DNA of 51,379 bases from Microcaldota archaeon (GTDB lineage: Archaea > Micrarchaeota > Micrarchaeia > Micrarchaeales > Micrarchaeaceae). How positions within the stretch are numbered: the stretch's first letter is position 1; each line of letters starts with the position of its first letter. The notes beneath the pieces are model-generated. The model made no database searches. It had not been told where the DNA came from and worked only from the letters and a program-made list of their open reading frames with translations. The DNA is taken from NCBI GenBank assembly GCA_021797495.1, contig JAJZZO010000007.1, forward strand, positions 1 to 51,379, written 5' to 3'. The position numbers and the translations under genes were made by a program. Below are positions 15,683-24,573 of the stretch, piece after piece.

Positions 15683-18600
15683 TGGTTGTGGGTTCAGGAG
15701 GCATAAAGATAGCAGAGGCAGCGGAATTCGATTACAGCGGATCCCAGGCGCTGCAGGCCTTAAAGGATTTAGGGATAAAAAGCGTTATATTCAACCCGAA
15801 TGTCGCTACAGTGCAGACTAGTTACCTGTTGGCAGACAGCGTATACATATTGCCTTTAACGGAAGAATATGTGAAACGCGTTATACTTAAGGAAAAACCC
15901 GACGGGATATTAGCAGGGTTTGGAGGGCAGACCGCGTTGAATGTGTGCTTAGCGTTATGGAACAGCGGTTTCCTAAAGGAAAATAACGTCCAGTTCTTAG
16001 GCACAAAACCAGAGGGCATTATGAATGCGCTGGGACGTGCCGACTTCCACGGATTGATGAAAAAACGAGGAATAGCCGTACCATCGAGCACAAGCGTTAA
16101 AAGCGTGGAAGAGGGTATGCACGCAGTGAAAAAGATGGGATTGCCGATAATGTGTAGGGTTAGCTTCAACCTAGGTGGCAGAGGCTCTTTTATAGCCCAT
16201 ACGATGAGTGAATTTGAGAGGTCCATAGGGAGAGCCTTGGCGCAAAGTGGGACTGGAGAGGTACTTATAGAAAAATACCTTGGAGGATGGAAGGAATTGG
16301 AATACGAAGTAATGCGCGATACCGAAGGCAACGCTTCAGTTATAGCATGCCTTGAGAATATAGACCCTATGGGAACGCACACAGGGGAATCGGTGGTTGT
16401 TGCCCCGGCGCAGACTCTTGACAATCGCATTTACCAGGAGATGCGAAGTACCGCGATAAGGGTCGCTGAGTCCATTGATTTAGTAGGAGAGTGCAACGTA
16501 CAATTCGCCCTGGATCCGGAAAGTTATAATTCTTACGTAATAGAGACAAATCCCAGGATGTCGAGGTCTTCTGCGCTTGCGAGCAAAGTTACTGGATATC
16601 CCATAGCTTACATAGCTGCCAAGCTTGCGCTTGGAATGAAGATGCACGAACTGAAGAACGAGATTTCATCGAGCACGAGCGCGTATTTCGAGCCGAGCCT
16701 GGATTACATAGCGGTAAAAATGCCGCGATGGGATTCGCAGAAGTTCGAGATGGCTGAAGAATCCATAGGAAGCGAGATGAAAAGCATAGGGGAAGTGATG
16801 GGCATAGGAAGAAGTCTCGAGGAGGCAATGCAGAAGGCAGTAAGGATGCTCGACATAGGCGAACACGGGATAATGAGCATCAACGAGAGCATAACCTCAA
16901 TGAAAAAAGAGGCAGCACTTCGAGCGCTCAGTATCAGAAACCCATACTGGTTTCTCTATGCAGCGCAAGCCTTCCGTTGCGGGGCAACACAGGAAGAGGT
17001 AGAAATAGCCACAGGAATAAACCAGTTCTTTCTGGGAAAGATAAAGGGAATCGTCGACGCTTACATGGATTTCTTAGGATCGAGCAAGACACAAAGAGAA
17101 TCGATGCGCGCGCATATGCTAAAGCTCGGTTTCTCCGAGAAGCAGCTCGGGTTAAAACGGGAAACACAGAAAGCAAAACACATCGATACCCTTGCAGGAG
17201 AATGGCCTTCTGATGCAAATTATATGTACCTCACACATAATGGAGCAGAGACAGAGATAAAAAAATCGAAGGACAGCAGCAACAGCGTTCTGGTTCTTGG
17301 CGCAGGATGCTTCAGGATAGGCGTATCTGTAGAATTCGACTATGCGACTACCATGGTAGGCATGGCTGCAAAAAGGCTCGGAAAGAACGTGGCCATGCTA
17401 AACTGCAATCCCGAAACGGTATCTACGGACTGGAACAGGTCCGAGATGCTGTTCTTCGACCAGGTAGGGACTGAATCGGTATTATCGGTATCAAGGAACA
17501 CAGGAATAAAGGACATAGTACTGTTTACCGCTGGACAGATAGGCAACAACATAGCGGCTGAGCTTCATGATAGCGGAGTGAACATGCTTGGAAGCAGCCA
17601 TAAGGCCATAGAACTGGCGGAAAACCGCGAATCCTTTTCCAGGATAGTGAATCAGCTTGGCATAGAGGAACCGGAATGGACCACTGTTGCCAGGATAGAA
17701 GATGCTGTGGCTTTTGCTTACAGTATAGGGTTCCCGGTTCTTGTAAGGCCAAGCTTTGTATTGAGCGGTTCTTCCATGGGGATAGCCCACGATGAGAACG
17801 AACTGAGAAAACGCATTGAAGGGATAGAGAAGCGCTACACGCACAAGCCGGTAATCATATCAAAATATATAGAGAATGCGGAAGAGGCGGATTTGGACTG
17901 TGCCGCTGACGGCAAAGCGGCAATCGGCATACCGCTGTTCCATGTGGAAGAAGCGGGAGTGCATAGCGGCGACTCCACAATGCAGGTTTTCCCTTCTGAT
18001 TCTGTGCAGTCACGCAACAGGAAAAAGGTTCTGAAAAGAATGCAGGATATTGCGATTCTGCTGGTAAAAAGGCTTAGCATACGTGGGCCGTTCAATCTCC
18101 AATTTGCAATAAAGAACAATGTTCCATATGTCATAGAGCTTAACCTCAGGGCGAGCAGGTCCATGCCGTTCAGCTCAAAAGCTGCCGGGATAGAATTGAT
18201 GGATTATGCGATGATGGGAAGCGGCTCGTCTTTCAGATGGAGGGGTTTTTACAGCCCCAACATAAGGTGTTATGGGGTTAAATCGCCACAGTTTTCCTGG
18301 GCACAGTTGAAAGGTGCTTACCCGGTCCTGGGAGCGGAAATGCACAGTACCGGAGAGGTGGCTTCGTTCGACAAAAGTTTGGAAGCTGCGTTGCTAAAAA
18401 GCTGGATTTCAGCACAGCCAAACCGTGTGCCTGCGAACGGAGTGCTTCTGTACGGGATGAAAAGCCATGCAGACAGCATAGGCCATAACCTACGGCGCAA
18501 TTTGGGCATTGAACTTTACACCGTAGAAGATGGAATGGGAGAAGGCATTTCCAGGATTAGCGACGAGGAAGCGATAGAGGCCATAAAAAGCAAGAGGATA

Positions 18601-18765
18601 GATGCGGTTTTTACCGAAGGGAATAAACCAAGCATTGATTATGACATAAGAAGGACATGCGTGGATTACAACGTACCGCTAATATTAAATTCACAGTTGG
18701 GGTTTGCGCTTTCGTCTTCGTTCGGTTCTAAGACCGAAGCCTCGGAACTCAAAAGTTACTGGTGA
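15655..18765 (+). CDS. carB: Carbamoyl-phosphate synthase large subunit
   Basis: The 1036-residue synthetase makes carbamoyl phosphate from bicarbonate, ammonia and two ATP. It shows the two homologous ATP-grasp halves: NPNVATVQTS and GGRGSF in the first, NCNPETVSTDW and RPSFVLSGSSM in the second. A C-terminal MGS-like allosteric domain (about 910-1036) follows. The length is close to the usual 1050-1075. It starts inside carA, so the pair is translationally coupled. The 3' end overlaps the converging aldo/keto reductase gene by ten bases. Confidence 0.95.
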   Translation: MGIKGIKKVMVVGSGGIKIAEAAEFDYSGSQALQALKDLGIKSVIFNPNVATVQTSYLLADSVYILPLTEEYVKRVILKEKPDGILAGFGGQTALNVCLALWNSGFLKENNVQFLGTKPEGIMNALGRADFHGLMKKRGIAVPSSTSVKSVEEGMHAVKKMGLPIMCRVSFNLGGRGSFIAHTMSEFERSIGRALAQSGTGEVLIEKYLGGWKELEYEVMRDTEGNASVIACLENIDPMGTHTGESVVVAPAQTLDNRIYQEMRSTAIRVAESIDLVGECNVQFALDPESYNSYVIETNPRMSRSSALASKVTGYPIAYIAAKLALGMKMHELKNEISSSTSAYFEPSLDYIAVKMPRWDSQKFEMAEESIGSEMKSIGEVMGIGRSLEEAMQKAVRMLDIGEHGIMSINESITSMKKEAALRALSIRNPYWFLYAAQAFRCGATQEEVEIATGINQFFLGKIKGIVDAYMDFLGSSKTQRESMRAHMLKLGFSEKQLGLKRETQKAKHIDTLAGEWPSDANYMYLTHNGAETEIKKSKDSSNSVLVLGAGCFRIGVSVEFDYATTMVGMAAKRLGKNVAMLNCNPETVSTDWNRSEMLFFDQVGTESVLSVSRNTGIKDIVLFTAGQIGNNIAAELHDSGVNMLGSSHKAIELAENRESFSRIVNQLGIEEPEWTTVARIEDAVAFAYSIGFPVLVRPSFVLSGSSMGIAHDENELRKRIEGIEKRYTHKPVIISKYIENAEEADLDCAADGKAAIGIPLFHVEEAGVHSGDSTMQVFPSDSVQSRNRKKVLKRMQDIAILLVKRLSIRGPFNLQFAIKNNVPYVIELNLRASRSMPFSSKAAGIELMDYAMMGSGSSFRWRGFYSPNIRCYGVKSPQFSWAQLKGAYPVLGAEMHSTGEVASFDKSLEAALLKSWISAQPNRVPANGVLLYGMKSHADSIGHNLRRNLGIELYTVEDGMGEGISRISDEEAIEAIKSKRIDAVFTEGNKPSIDYDIRRTCVDYNVPLILNSQLGFALSSSFGSKTEASELKSYW

Positions 18766-19673
18766 TTCCCTTTCCTGTTTTTCTCGTTCTTCTCCATGAG
18801 CTTTGCCCATATTGTGGTGTTTTTTAGGAATGCCTTTAGGAGTTTTCCGGCTAGCGGCGGCCTTGAAAAGCCATCGAGCGAATTAAGCCTTTCCATATCC
18901 TCTTTTGACAATTCCCATGACATGGCTGCAAAGTCTTCTTCGACGTGCTCAATTGATGAAGCCTTCGGTATCGCGATTACGTTGCCTTTCTGCAGCAGGT
19001 ATCTTAGCGCCACTGCAACAGGGGTCTTCGAATATTTTGCGCCGATTCCCGAAAGCTCGTCAAGAAGCTTTCTGTCTTTCAGTATGGCACCGCGGGCAAG
19101 AGGGCTATACGCTATCAGCGCTATCGATTCCTTGTTGCAGAACTCGAGAAGTTCCGATTCAGGTTCGCGCATCGCGATGCTGTACTCGACTTGGTTAGAT
19201 ACAATTTTTGAATGTTCAAGCGATTCTTGGGCTTTCAGCAGTTCCTTTACTGAAAAGTTGCTAACACCTATGTTCATTATTTTGCCTTCGTCAAGCAGTT
19301 CTTCCATAGCTTTCATCGTTTCGCGTATTGGGACCCTGTTGTTTGGCCAGTGAAGTTGATAGAGCCAGACGCTTTTAACTCCTAGCCTTTTGAGGCTTGC
19401 ATTGCAGGCGTTTATGAGATCGTCATGCCTAAAATGCGACGGAGATACTTTTGTAGCCACAAAGACGTTGTCGAAACCTTTTATTGCTCTCCCTACGAGT
19501 TCCTCGTTGCCGTACATTTCAGCAGTATCGACAATGTTTATGCCTAGCTTGAAGCCATGCCTGAGAGCTGTTATGCCTGAATCAGAGTTGTTGGCTATTT
19601 TCCAGGTTCCCAGACCTATCCTTGTAACACTGGCGCTCACGGAAGACTCCCCGACCCGTATTAGATCAGCCAT
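18756..19673 (-). CDS. Aldo/keto reductase
   Basis: This 305-residue NAD(P)H-dependent oxidoreductase has a TIM-barrel fold. The catalytic tetrad is visible: Asp49 and Tyr54 in DTAEMYGNEE, Lys75 in VATKV and His108 in YQLHW. The C-terminal cofactor-binding phrase is IAIPKASS. The physiological substrate cannot be inferred. The gene is monocistronic and convergent with carB. The basic tail (MEKNEKNRKGNHQ) is unusual but short. Confidence 0.93.
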   Translation of the reverse strand: MADLIRVGESSVSASVTRIGLGTWKIANNSDSGITALRHGFKLGINIVDTAEMYGNEELVGRAIKGFDNVFVATKVSPSHFRHDDLINACNASLKRLGVKSVWLYQLHWPNNRVPIRETMKAMEELLDEGKIMNIGVSNFSVKELLKAQESLEHSKIVSNQVEYSIAMREPESELLEFCNKESIALIAYSPLARGAILKDRKLLDELSGIGAKYSKTPVAVALRYLLQKGNVIAIPKASSIEHVEEDFAAMSWELSKEDMERLNSLDGFSRPPLAGKLLKAFLKNTTIWAKLMEKNEKNRKGNHQ

Positions 19674-19801
19674 TTTATCACATGTTTTTATGCCATAGAT
19701 GCTAAAGCAATTACCGTAAAATAGATTTATTAAAAGTTAAAAAGAGTTTTGGGTATTGCAAAGGGCTTTTAATTTATCGTCACAACTCTTATAGTGTTTG
19801 C

Positions 19802-20191
19802 ATGGCTACGCAAAAGAAAAAAAGAAGGGAGGTAGCAAAACGCGGAAGCCGAAATGCTTCTGAAAAGGGCTTCAGAACAAAGCCGAAGCTTGCGGCAGTG
19901 CTTCTGGTCGTGTCCGGATTGATAGCAATAGTAGTCAGCGTGTTTATTGGTATCTCTTCATTCCATACCATACCTTACCTTTCGGTGGTGAATTTCGGCG
20001 TAGGCGTTATAATAGCCATTGCAATAATCGCAAGCGGGATGAACACTTACACCAAGGATAAAAAGATTTCAGAAAAATGGGCAGTAATCGCACTGATTTT
20101 ATACATTATCGAAATCCCGGCTTTATGGGGTTTTGGAATAGGATTCATTATCGCGCTTATTGGTACCATAGTTGCATTGAGACACAGGTAG
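19802..20191 (+). CDS. Small membrane protein with basic N-terminus, unknown
   Basis: The 129 residues begin with a Lys/Arg-rich cytoplasmic stretch (about 1-28). Three to four hydrophobic helices follow (about 30-55, 60-80, 93-110 and 112-126). The pattern is like small DUF4064-type membrane proteins, without a confident match. ATG 19802 lies about 25 bases after TTTTAATTTAT, fitting leaderless translation. It converges on the glycosyltransferase gene at 20196 with only a few bases between. Confidence 0.6.
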   Translation: MATQKKKRREVAKRGSRNASEKGFRTKPKLAAVLLVVSGLIAIVVSVFIGISSFHTIPYLSVVNFGVGVIIAIAIIASGMNTYTKDKKISEKWAVIALILYIIEIPALWGFGIGFIIALIGTIVALRHR

Positions 20192-20195
20192 CACA

Positions 20196-20984
20196 TTACC
20201 AGCGCCTCACTTTGTTATAAATGTAGCCCTTCAGCGAGTCTGGTATCAAGGCACCAAGGCGTGATCTTGAAATCCTGAAGCCGATGGTGGCTATAAACAT
20301 CTGCGGTATTTGAGTGTGCATCACTAGTTTTGTTCCCTCGTTTACCTGCCTGTACTTTATCGGGAATTCCTTGACCTTAAAGCCGAGCCTGCTTGCCGAG
20401 TATAATAAATTTATATCGAAGCTCATATCAACTATTGTAAGTGATGGCAGCACCTTTTTTATGGCGTTTTGCCTGAATATCTTGGCACCGCACTGTGTGT
20501 CGTTATATTCCAACCCAAAAAGCAGCCTTACCAAATAATTATAAGCCCTGCTTGCAATCCTCCTTGAGACAGGCACATGGCCCGATATTTCACTGCCTTT
20601 CGTGTATCTTGACGCTATGATTCCGGAAAATTCTTTGTGCGCCTTAAGGTATCTAAGCATGCGGACAGTTTCGGAGGCATATATGGCGTTATCCGCATCG
20701 ACAAAACCTATCGCGTCGTTTTCTGAAGAGAGGGAGATTGCAGCGTTGAAACCCCTTGCTATCGCACCCCCCTTGCCGAGCCTGCGTTTTGAATATACAA
20801 GCGATACGTTCTTGTATCTGCCCGCAAAAGCCCGTATTATACTGTTTGTCCTGTCTGTTGACTCGGATACCACGATTATTTTCAATGGTATCTTTTCCTT
20901 TTTGAAAATATTGACATAAAATTTCAACGTGTTCAGGATACGCTCCTGTTCGTTATACGCTGGTATTATAAGGAATACTTTCAT
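20196..20984 (-). CDS. Family 2 glycosyltransferase, dolichyl-phosphate sugar synthase type
   Basis: The 262-residue GT-A enzyme shows the N-terminal IIPAYNEQERI, the VSESTDRT region, SKRRLGKGGAIARGF and the metal-binding FVDADNA, as in archaeal dolichol-phosphate mannose/glucose synthases and ALG5. It probably transfers a sugar from a nucleotide sugar to a lipid carrier at the inner face of the membrane. Neighbouring GT-C-type membrane proteins would then use the lipid-linked sugar outside. It lies 6 bases downstream of the unknown gene at 20991 and is likely co-transcribed with it. Confidence 0.87.
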   Translation of the reverse strand: MKVFLIIPAYNEQERILNTLKFYVNIFKKEKIPLKIIVVSESTDRTNSIIRAFAGRYKNVSLVYSKRRLGKGGAIARGFNAAISLSSENDAIGFVDADNAIYASETVRMLRYLKAHKEFSGIIASRYTKGSEISGHVPVSRRIASRAYNYLVRLLFGLEYNDTQCGAKIFRQNAIKKVLPSLTIVDMSFDINLLYSASRLGFKVKEFPIKYRQVNEGTKLVMHTQIPQMFIATIGFRISRSRLGALIPDSLKGYIYNKVRRW

Positions 20985-20990
20985 GCTTAA

Positions 20991-21719
20991 TCAGCTGGCG
21001 TTATTGCTAAACAGCATATCTACGTATTGTACGAATTTGGTTTGATCTATTTTGCCTATCTGTTTTAGGATGTTGTACCCGTTGTAGTATATGCTTTTCA
21101 ATGCTTGCCTCATGTCACCGTTGCAGGACAATACAACTGCAGTAGCCAATATTCTGCCCATTAAGTCAGCTGCTTCGGCATCGCCATCTTTTACTACCCC
21201 TAAAGCAAATTCTTCGAACTTGCCGCTTACTATGTTTTTATGCGTGAGCAATAGCATTTCCTTTAGGCTTTGAATGTCTGCGAGCTCCCCTCTCTTGAAT
21301 ATGTTTCCGGCTAGCATGCTGGACTTTTCCTCATTCGGAGACGCGATTATTCCGAACACTGCAACAAATCCGAGCTTTAACAGGCTCTCGGTGGCAGAAT
21401 TGTCAGATAAGGCCATATCGGATTGGAGCCGTTTCTTCTGCTTCTCTCTGAAGCGATGCGAGGCTATAACTCCGTTCGTGACCATTTTTATGAACTTGTC
21501 TTCTATCCCATCCCCGACTATCGTTAGCGTGTTGGTGGTGTCCTCGTATTTTATGTAAGGTTCTTCATTTGAAGAAACAAAAACGAGCTTTGGACCGGTT
21601 GAAAGCAGTTTTTCCCCATCTTCACCGAGCTCTAAAGCCAGCCTGAGGATGGATGATTTAGCGATATCGTTGGCGGTGCTTAATGTGCTGTTGTCCTTTT
21701 TGGCTTTTTTTATATCCAC
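20991..21719 (-). CDS. Unknown soluble protein in the glycosylation cluster
   Basis: GTG 21719 is chosen because GGTG lies eight bases before it, giving 242 residues (MDIKKAKKDN...); GTG 21728 is an in-frame alternative. The protein is soluble, mixed alpha/beta in the first 95 residues (PKLVFVSSNEEPYIKYE, NTLTIVGDG) and mostly helical afterwards. I recognise no family or catalytic motif. It lies directly upstream of the GT2 gene and 30 bases downstream of a large membrane protein gene, all on the minus strand. Confidence 0.65.
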   Translation of the reverse strand: MDIKKAKKDNSTLSTANDIAKSSILRLALELGEDGEKLLSTGPKLVFVSSNEEPYIKYEDTTNTLTIVGDGIEDKFIKMVTNGVIASHRFREKQKKRLQSDMALSDNSATESLLKLGFVAVFGIIASPNEEKSSMLAGNIFKRGELADIQSLKEMLLLTHKNIVSGKFEEFALGVVKDGDAEAADLMGRILATAVVLSCNGDMRQALKSIYYNGYNILKQIGKIDQTKFVQYVDMLFSNNAS

Positions 21720-21749
21720 TACCCACACCGTTAGAGCTCGTTAGTTCTG

Positions 21750-23762
21750 TTAACAGTGGAGCTTATAAACATAAATCTTTTGCGGAATGGACGGTTGAGA
21801 ATAGTTGAATAGCATTTTGAAACCGGCTGCATTGAAACTACTTAATACACTGGAATTCGGGTTTTCAAGATACGCATATGACACGTTGTATCTCAGAGCC
21901 ACAGCACAGTTCTGGTTGTCTATTATCTGCTCAGTGGCATTTATCATCTGCTCCGGAGGGTATTTGTATATGCCACCAACGTACTGACCTATAGATATCA
22001 GCGTTTGGCGCCTCGCAACGCTTGATACCGGGTTCCTGAATGCGTTATAATCGTTGACTACGAATACCGCCCCGGATGGGGTGTTGTTCAGTATGTATGA
22101 AGAGGCTGCTAGTTCTGCGTTGGTAAGCAATGGCTGTTTGAACGCAAATACATCATGAGTGAAGAACAGAGGGAAATTTATTATCACCAATGCGACAAGC
22201 ACTATGCCTATAACAGTACCAAGTTTATTTTTCCTCCACAGTGCATCGACCAAGTAAGCCATGAATAAGCAAAGCATTAGGAATACATATACGAATATCT
22301 TGTTGGAATCCGCAGGATTGGGCTGCGGTGTGTAGACAGTTATGAAAACCCATAATGCGATGAACGGTATGAAAAAAGCCTTGGAATTACGTTTGGCGTA
22401 GTAAACGCCCAAGAGCCCGAGTATTACAGGTATTCCTGCTACCTGTACCCAGAAGAAAATTATATTTTCTATGCTTAACAACAGCGTAAGTATGGCGTTG
22501 CTTGAGTGCATTATGTAATTCTGGTATACAAAATACGACCAGTTGGGTTGTTTCTTCTGTGAATCCATGTATAACAATTCGATTGAGCCTATAATCAAAA
22601 GCGGTACGGCTACCAGCACGAGATTATAGAGCCTTTTCAGCCTTCCTTTTTTTGCCAGGACATAGAAAAGGGTAAAAATGCCAAGGAATGCAGCCATGAC
22701 AACGCTTTCGGCATTAGCCAGGGGAAGCATTCCGACAATAAGGCCGAGAAAAACGAATTCCTTTAAACCTAATTTCTCATCCGAGTAAAAGCCAATGTAC
22801 GCTATATATATTATGATGAGCGCAAGTGGAAGACCGAGCAGAAGGTCTCTTTGAGCCAGAAGCATGCTGTTTATTATGCTTGTCCAGTATGAGGTTGGTA
22901 TCTCCGACATTTTCAGGACGGAATATATGAATGCAGGTATGGTGTTGTGAGGTTGCGGCAGGTAAAACAGGTGCGCAGGCTGGAAGAGCGGGGTTATCTG
23001 TTTTATGAATGGGAAATCGAGTATTTTTATCGCTCCAACGCCGCCGAACCAAAACATTAGCGTAGACAACACCGATATTCGCGTACTTTTGGAGATAGAA
23101 TAAACTACCATCATGCTAAGCCATACGAAGGAAAATATGAGCATTATGTCAGGCACGAGTATTGAGCCGACTATGCCCAAGCCGAACCTGTGAAGCATGC
23201 CCATGTACAGGTCACTCATGAACGGGAATACGTTTTTTGTGCCCGTGGTGAAATAGTAGCTCGGAGGATAGCTTCCGAACGCAACCGAATATCCTATGCC
23301 TATATGGTAAAGAGTATCGGAACAGGATGCATCTATGCAATATATGCCATTGCCGTAATACCCGATTCCCGCTACAAATATTATGATTATTATAATCGTT
23401 ATTGCTATCGCAAAAATCCATGCCCATTTCGGAAGGTTGGTAATCTTGAAGCGGTTCGTTGCAGTATCTGTCTTTTTCCTGCTTTTTTTCCTGCCGAATA
23501 ATGTTGTTGCAATCGGCTCTGCATAGAGCAGGATGAGGGCAAACAGCATGATCAGAAACGAAAAGAGGATTGCATAAGCGTTTATTTTATGGAATATGTA
23601 ATCAAACCCAAAAAGAAGGGATGTGAATGAAACCACCCCGAATGGTATCCCTATGGCAAAGGCTTCAACTATGCTATTTGAAAAGCGCATCCTTAATGCT
23701 ATGGCAGCACCTACCAAAATTGGGAATATTGCTATAACGAGCCAAAAAAGCATGGAGGACAC
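21750..23762 (-). CDS. Large polytopic membrane protein, GT-C-like
   Basis: The 670-residue protein has about 13-15 hydrophobic helices and a C-terminal soluble part (about 560-670) containing several N-x-S/T sites. The first large external loop (about 140-190) has acidic residues in DASCSDTLYHIGIGYS. This resembles the catalytic loop of GT-C glycosyltransferases that use lipid-linked sugars, but no specific family is certain. The start may be GTG 23762 or ATG 23753. It is the first gene of the minus-strand run with the unknown gene and the GT2. Confidence 0.65.
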   Translation of the reverse strand: MSSMLFWLVIAIFPILVGAAIALRMRFSNSIVEAFAIGIPFGVVSFTSLLFGFDYIFHKINAYAILFSFLIMLFALILLYAEPIATTLFGRKKSRKKTDTATNRFKITNLPKWAWIFAIAITIIIIIIFVAGIGYYGNGIYCIDASCSDTLYHIGIGYSVAFGSYPPSYYFTTGTKNVFPFMSDLYMGMLHRFGLGIVGSILVPDIMLIFSFVWLSMMVVYSISKSTRISVLSTLMFWFGGVGAIKILDFPFIKQITPLFQPAHLFYLPQPHNTIPAFIYSVLKMSEIPTSYWTSIINSMLLAQRDLLLGLPLALIIIYIAYIGFYSDEKLGLKEFVFLGLIVGMLPLANAESVVMAAFLGIFTLFYVLAKKGRLKRLYNLVLVAVPLLIIGSIELLYMDSQKKQPNWSYFVYQNYIMHSSNAILTLLLSIENIIFFWVQVAGIPVILGLLGVYYAKRNSKAFFIPFIALWVFITVYTPQPNPADSNKIFVYVFLMLCLFMAYLVDALWRKNKLGTVIGIVLVALVIINFPLFFTHDVFAFKQPLLTNAELAASSYILNNTPSGAVFVVNDYNAFRNPVSSVARRQTLISIGQYVGGIYKYPPEQMINATEQIIDNQNCAVALRYNVSYAYLENPNSSVLSSFNAAGFKMLFNYSQPSIPQKIYVYKLHC

Positions 23763-23868
23763 ATATTATTATATTTTTAATAGGCTATTTTAGTGAAACC
23801 ATAAGGTATTATCGGCAATACCCTTAAATAACGTTTCTTTGTCTAATGCGTTGAAAGAGTGAATATGC

Positions 23869-24573
23869 ATGCGCTTGAGTCCCTTTTCGATAACAGTTCT
23901 AGTAATATTAGTTTTGGCATTGGTTCTGTTCTCGGTGCAGAATGCGAGACCGCTAAGCTCCGGGCAAAAGACTACCGTTTCCTCAAATCCTTCAAGTACG
24001 AACAACCAAATCAGCAGGATAAAAAACCTGACATACGAGTATATTTATGCGCCTGGGAGCAGCACACCTGAAGCGGTAGCCCAGATGATAAGCGTAAGCG
24101 AAATAAAGACAAACGCAACCAGCAGCTCGGTCAAGTACAATAGCCCGTTCGGCATACACATTTTATACAATGGCTATTTCGGCTTCGATACCGGAAAGTA
24201 CAATAGCAGTGCGTTCCTCCAGAAAACGAAAAACCTCTACTATTTCGGATACAGAAGCACGGGCGCGAAAAACCTTTTGGTTTATGGCAGCGTAGCAAAC
24301 TTTACCAAATATTTTATACTTAAGAATACGAGCATGACTGTGCCTAGCGGCTTGAGTCCAGCCAACTATCTTCAGGAAACGGTGTACCTTTCACCTACCA
24401 TAAACGCAAGCGGGAAGACATGGTATTTTTGCGGTGGGATTTTTGTATCTTACTTAAACAATACACACAGCGATACGGCATTCAACACGCTCAACTTCAA
24501 CGGCACCGATGTTTATAATTCGAGCATTTTGAACTATGTATCAAACGACTGCACGGGTGTAAAAGTAACATGA
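23869..24573 (+). CDS. Membrane-anchored extracytoplasmic protein, unknown
   Basis: The 234 residues comprise one N-terminal hydrophobic helix (about 7-24) that acts as signal or anchor, a Ser/Thr/Asn-rich linker and an external domain with about nine N-x-S/T sites. Two cysteines (CGG and DCTG) near the end could form a disulfide. A TATA-like CTTAAATA (23822-23829) lies about 45 bases before ATG 23869. Its stop overlaps the start of the next gene by four bases (ATGA), so the two are coupled. No family is recognised. Confidence 0.65.
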   Translation: MRLSPFSITVLVILVLALVLFSVQNARPLSSGQKTTVSSNPSSTNNQISRIKNLTYEYIYAPGSSTPEAVAQMISVSEIKTNATSSSVKYNSPFGIHILYNGYFGFDTGKYNSSAFLQKTKNLYYFGYRSTGAKNLLVYGSVANFTKYFILKNTSMTVPSGLSPANYLQETVYLSPTINASGKTWYFCGGIFVSYLNNTHSDTAFNTLNFNGTDVYNSSILNYVSNDCTGVKVT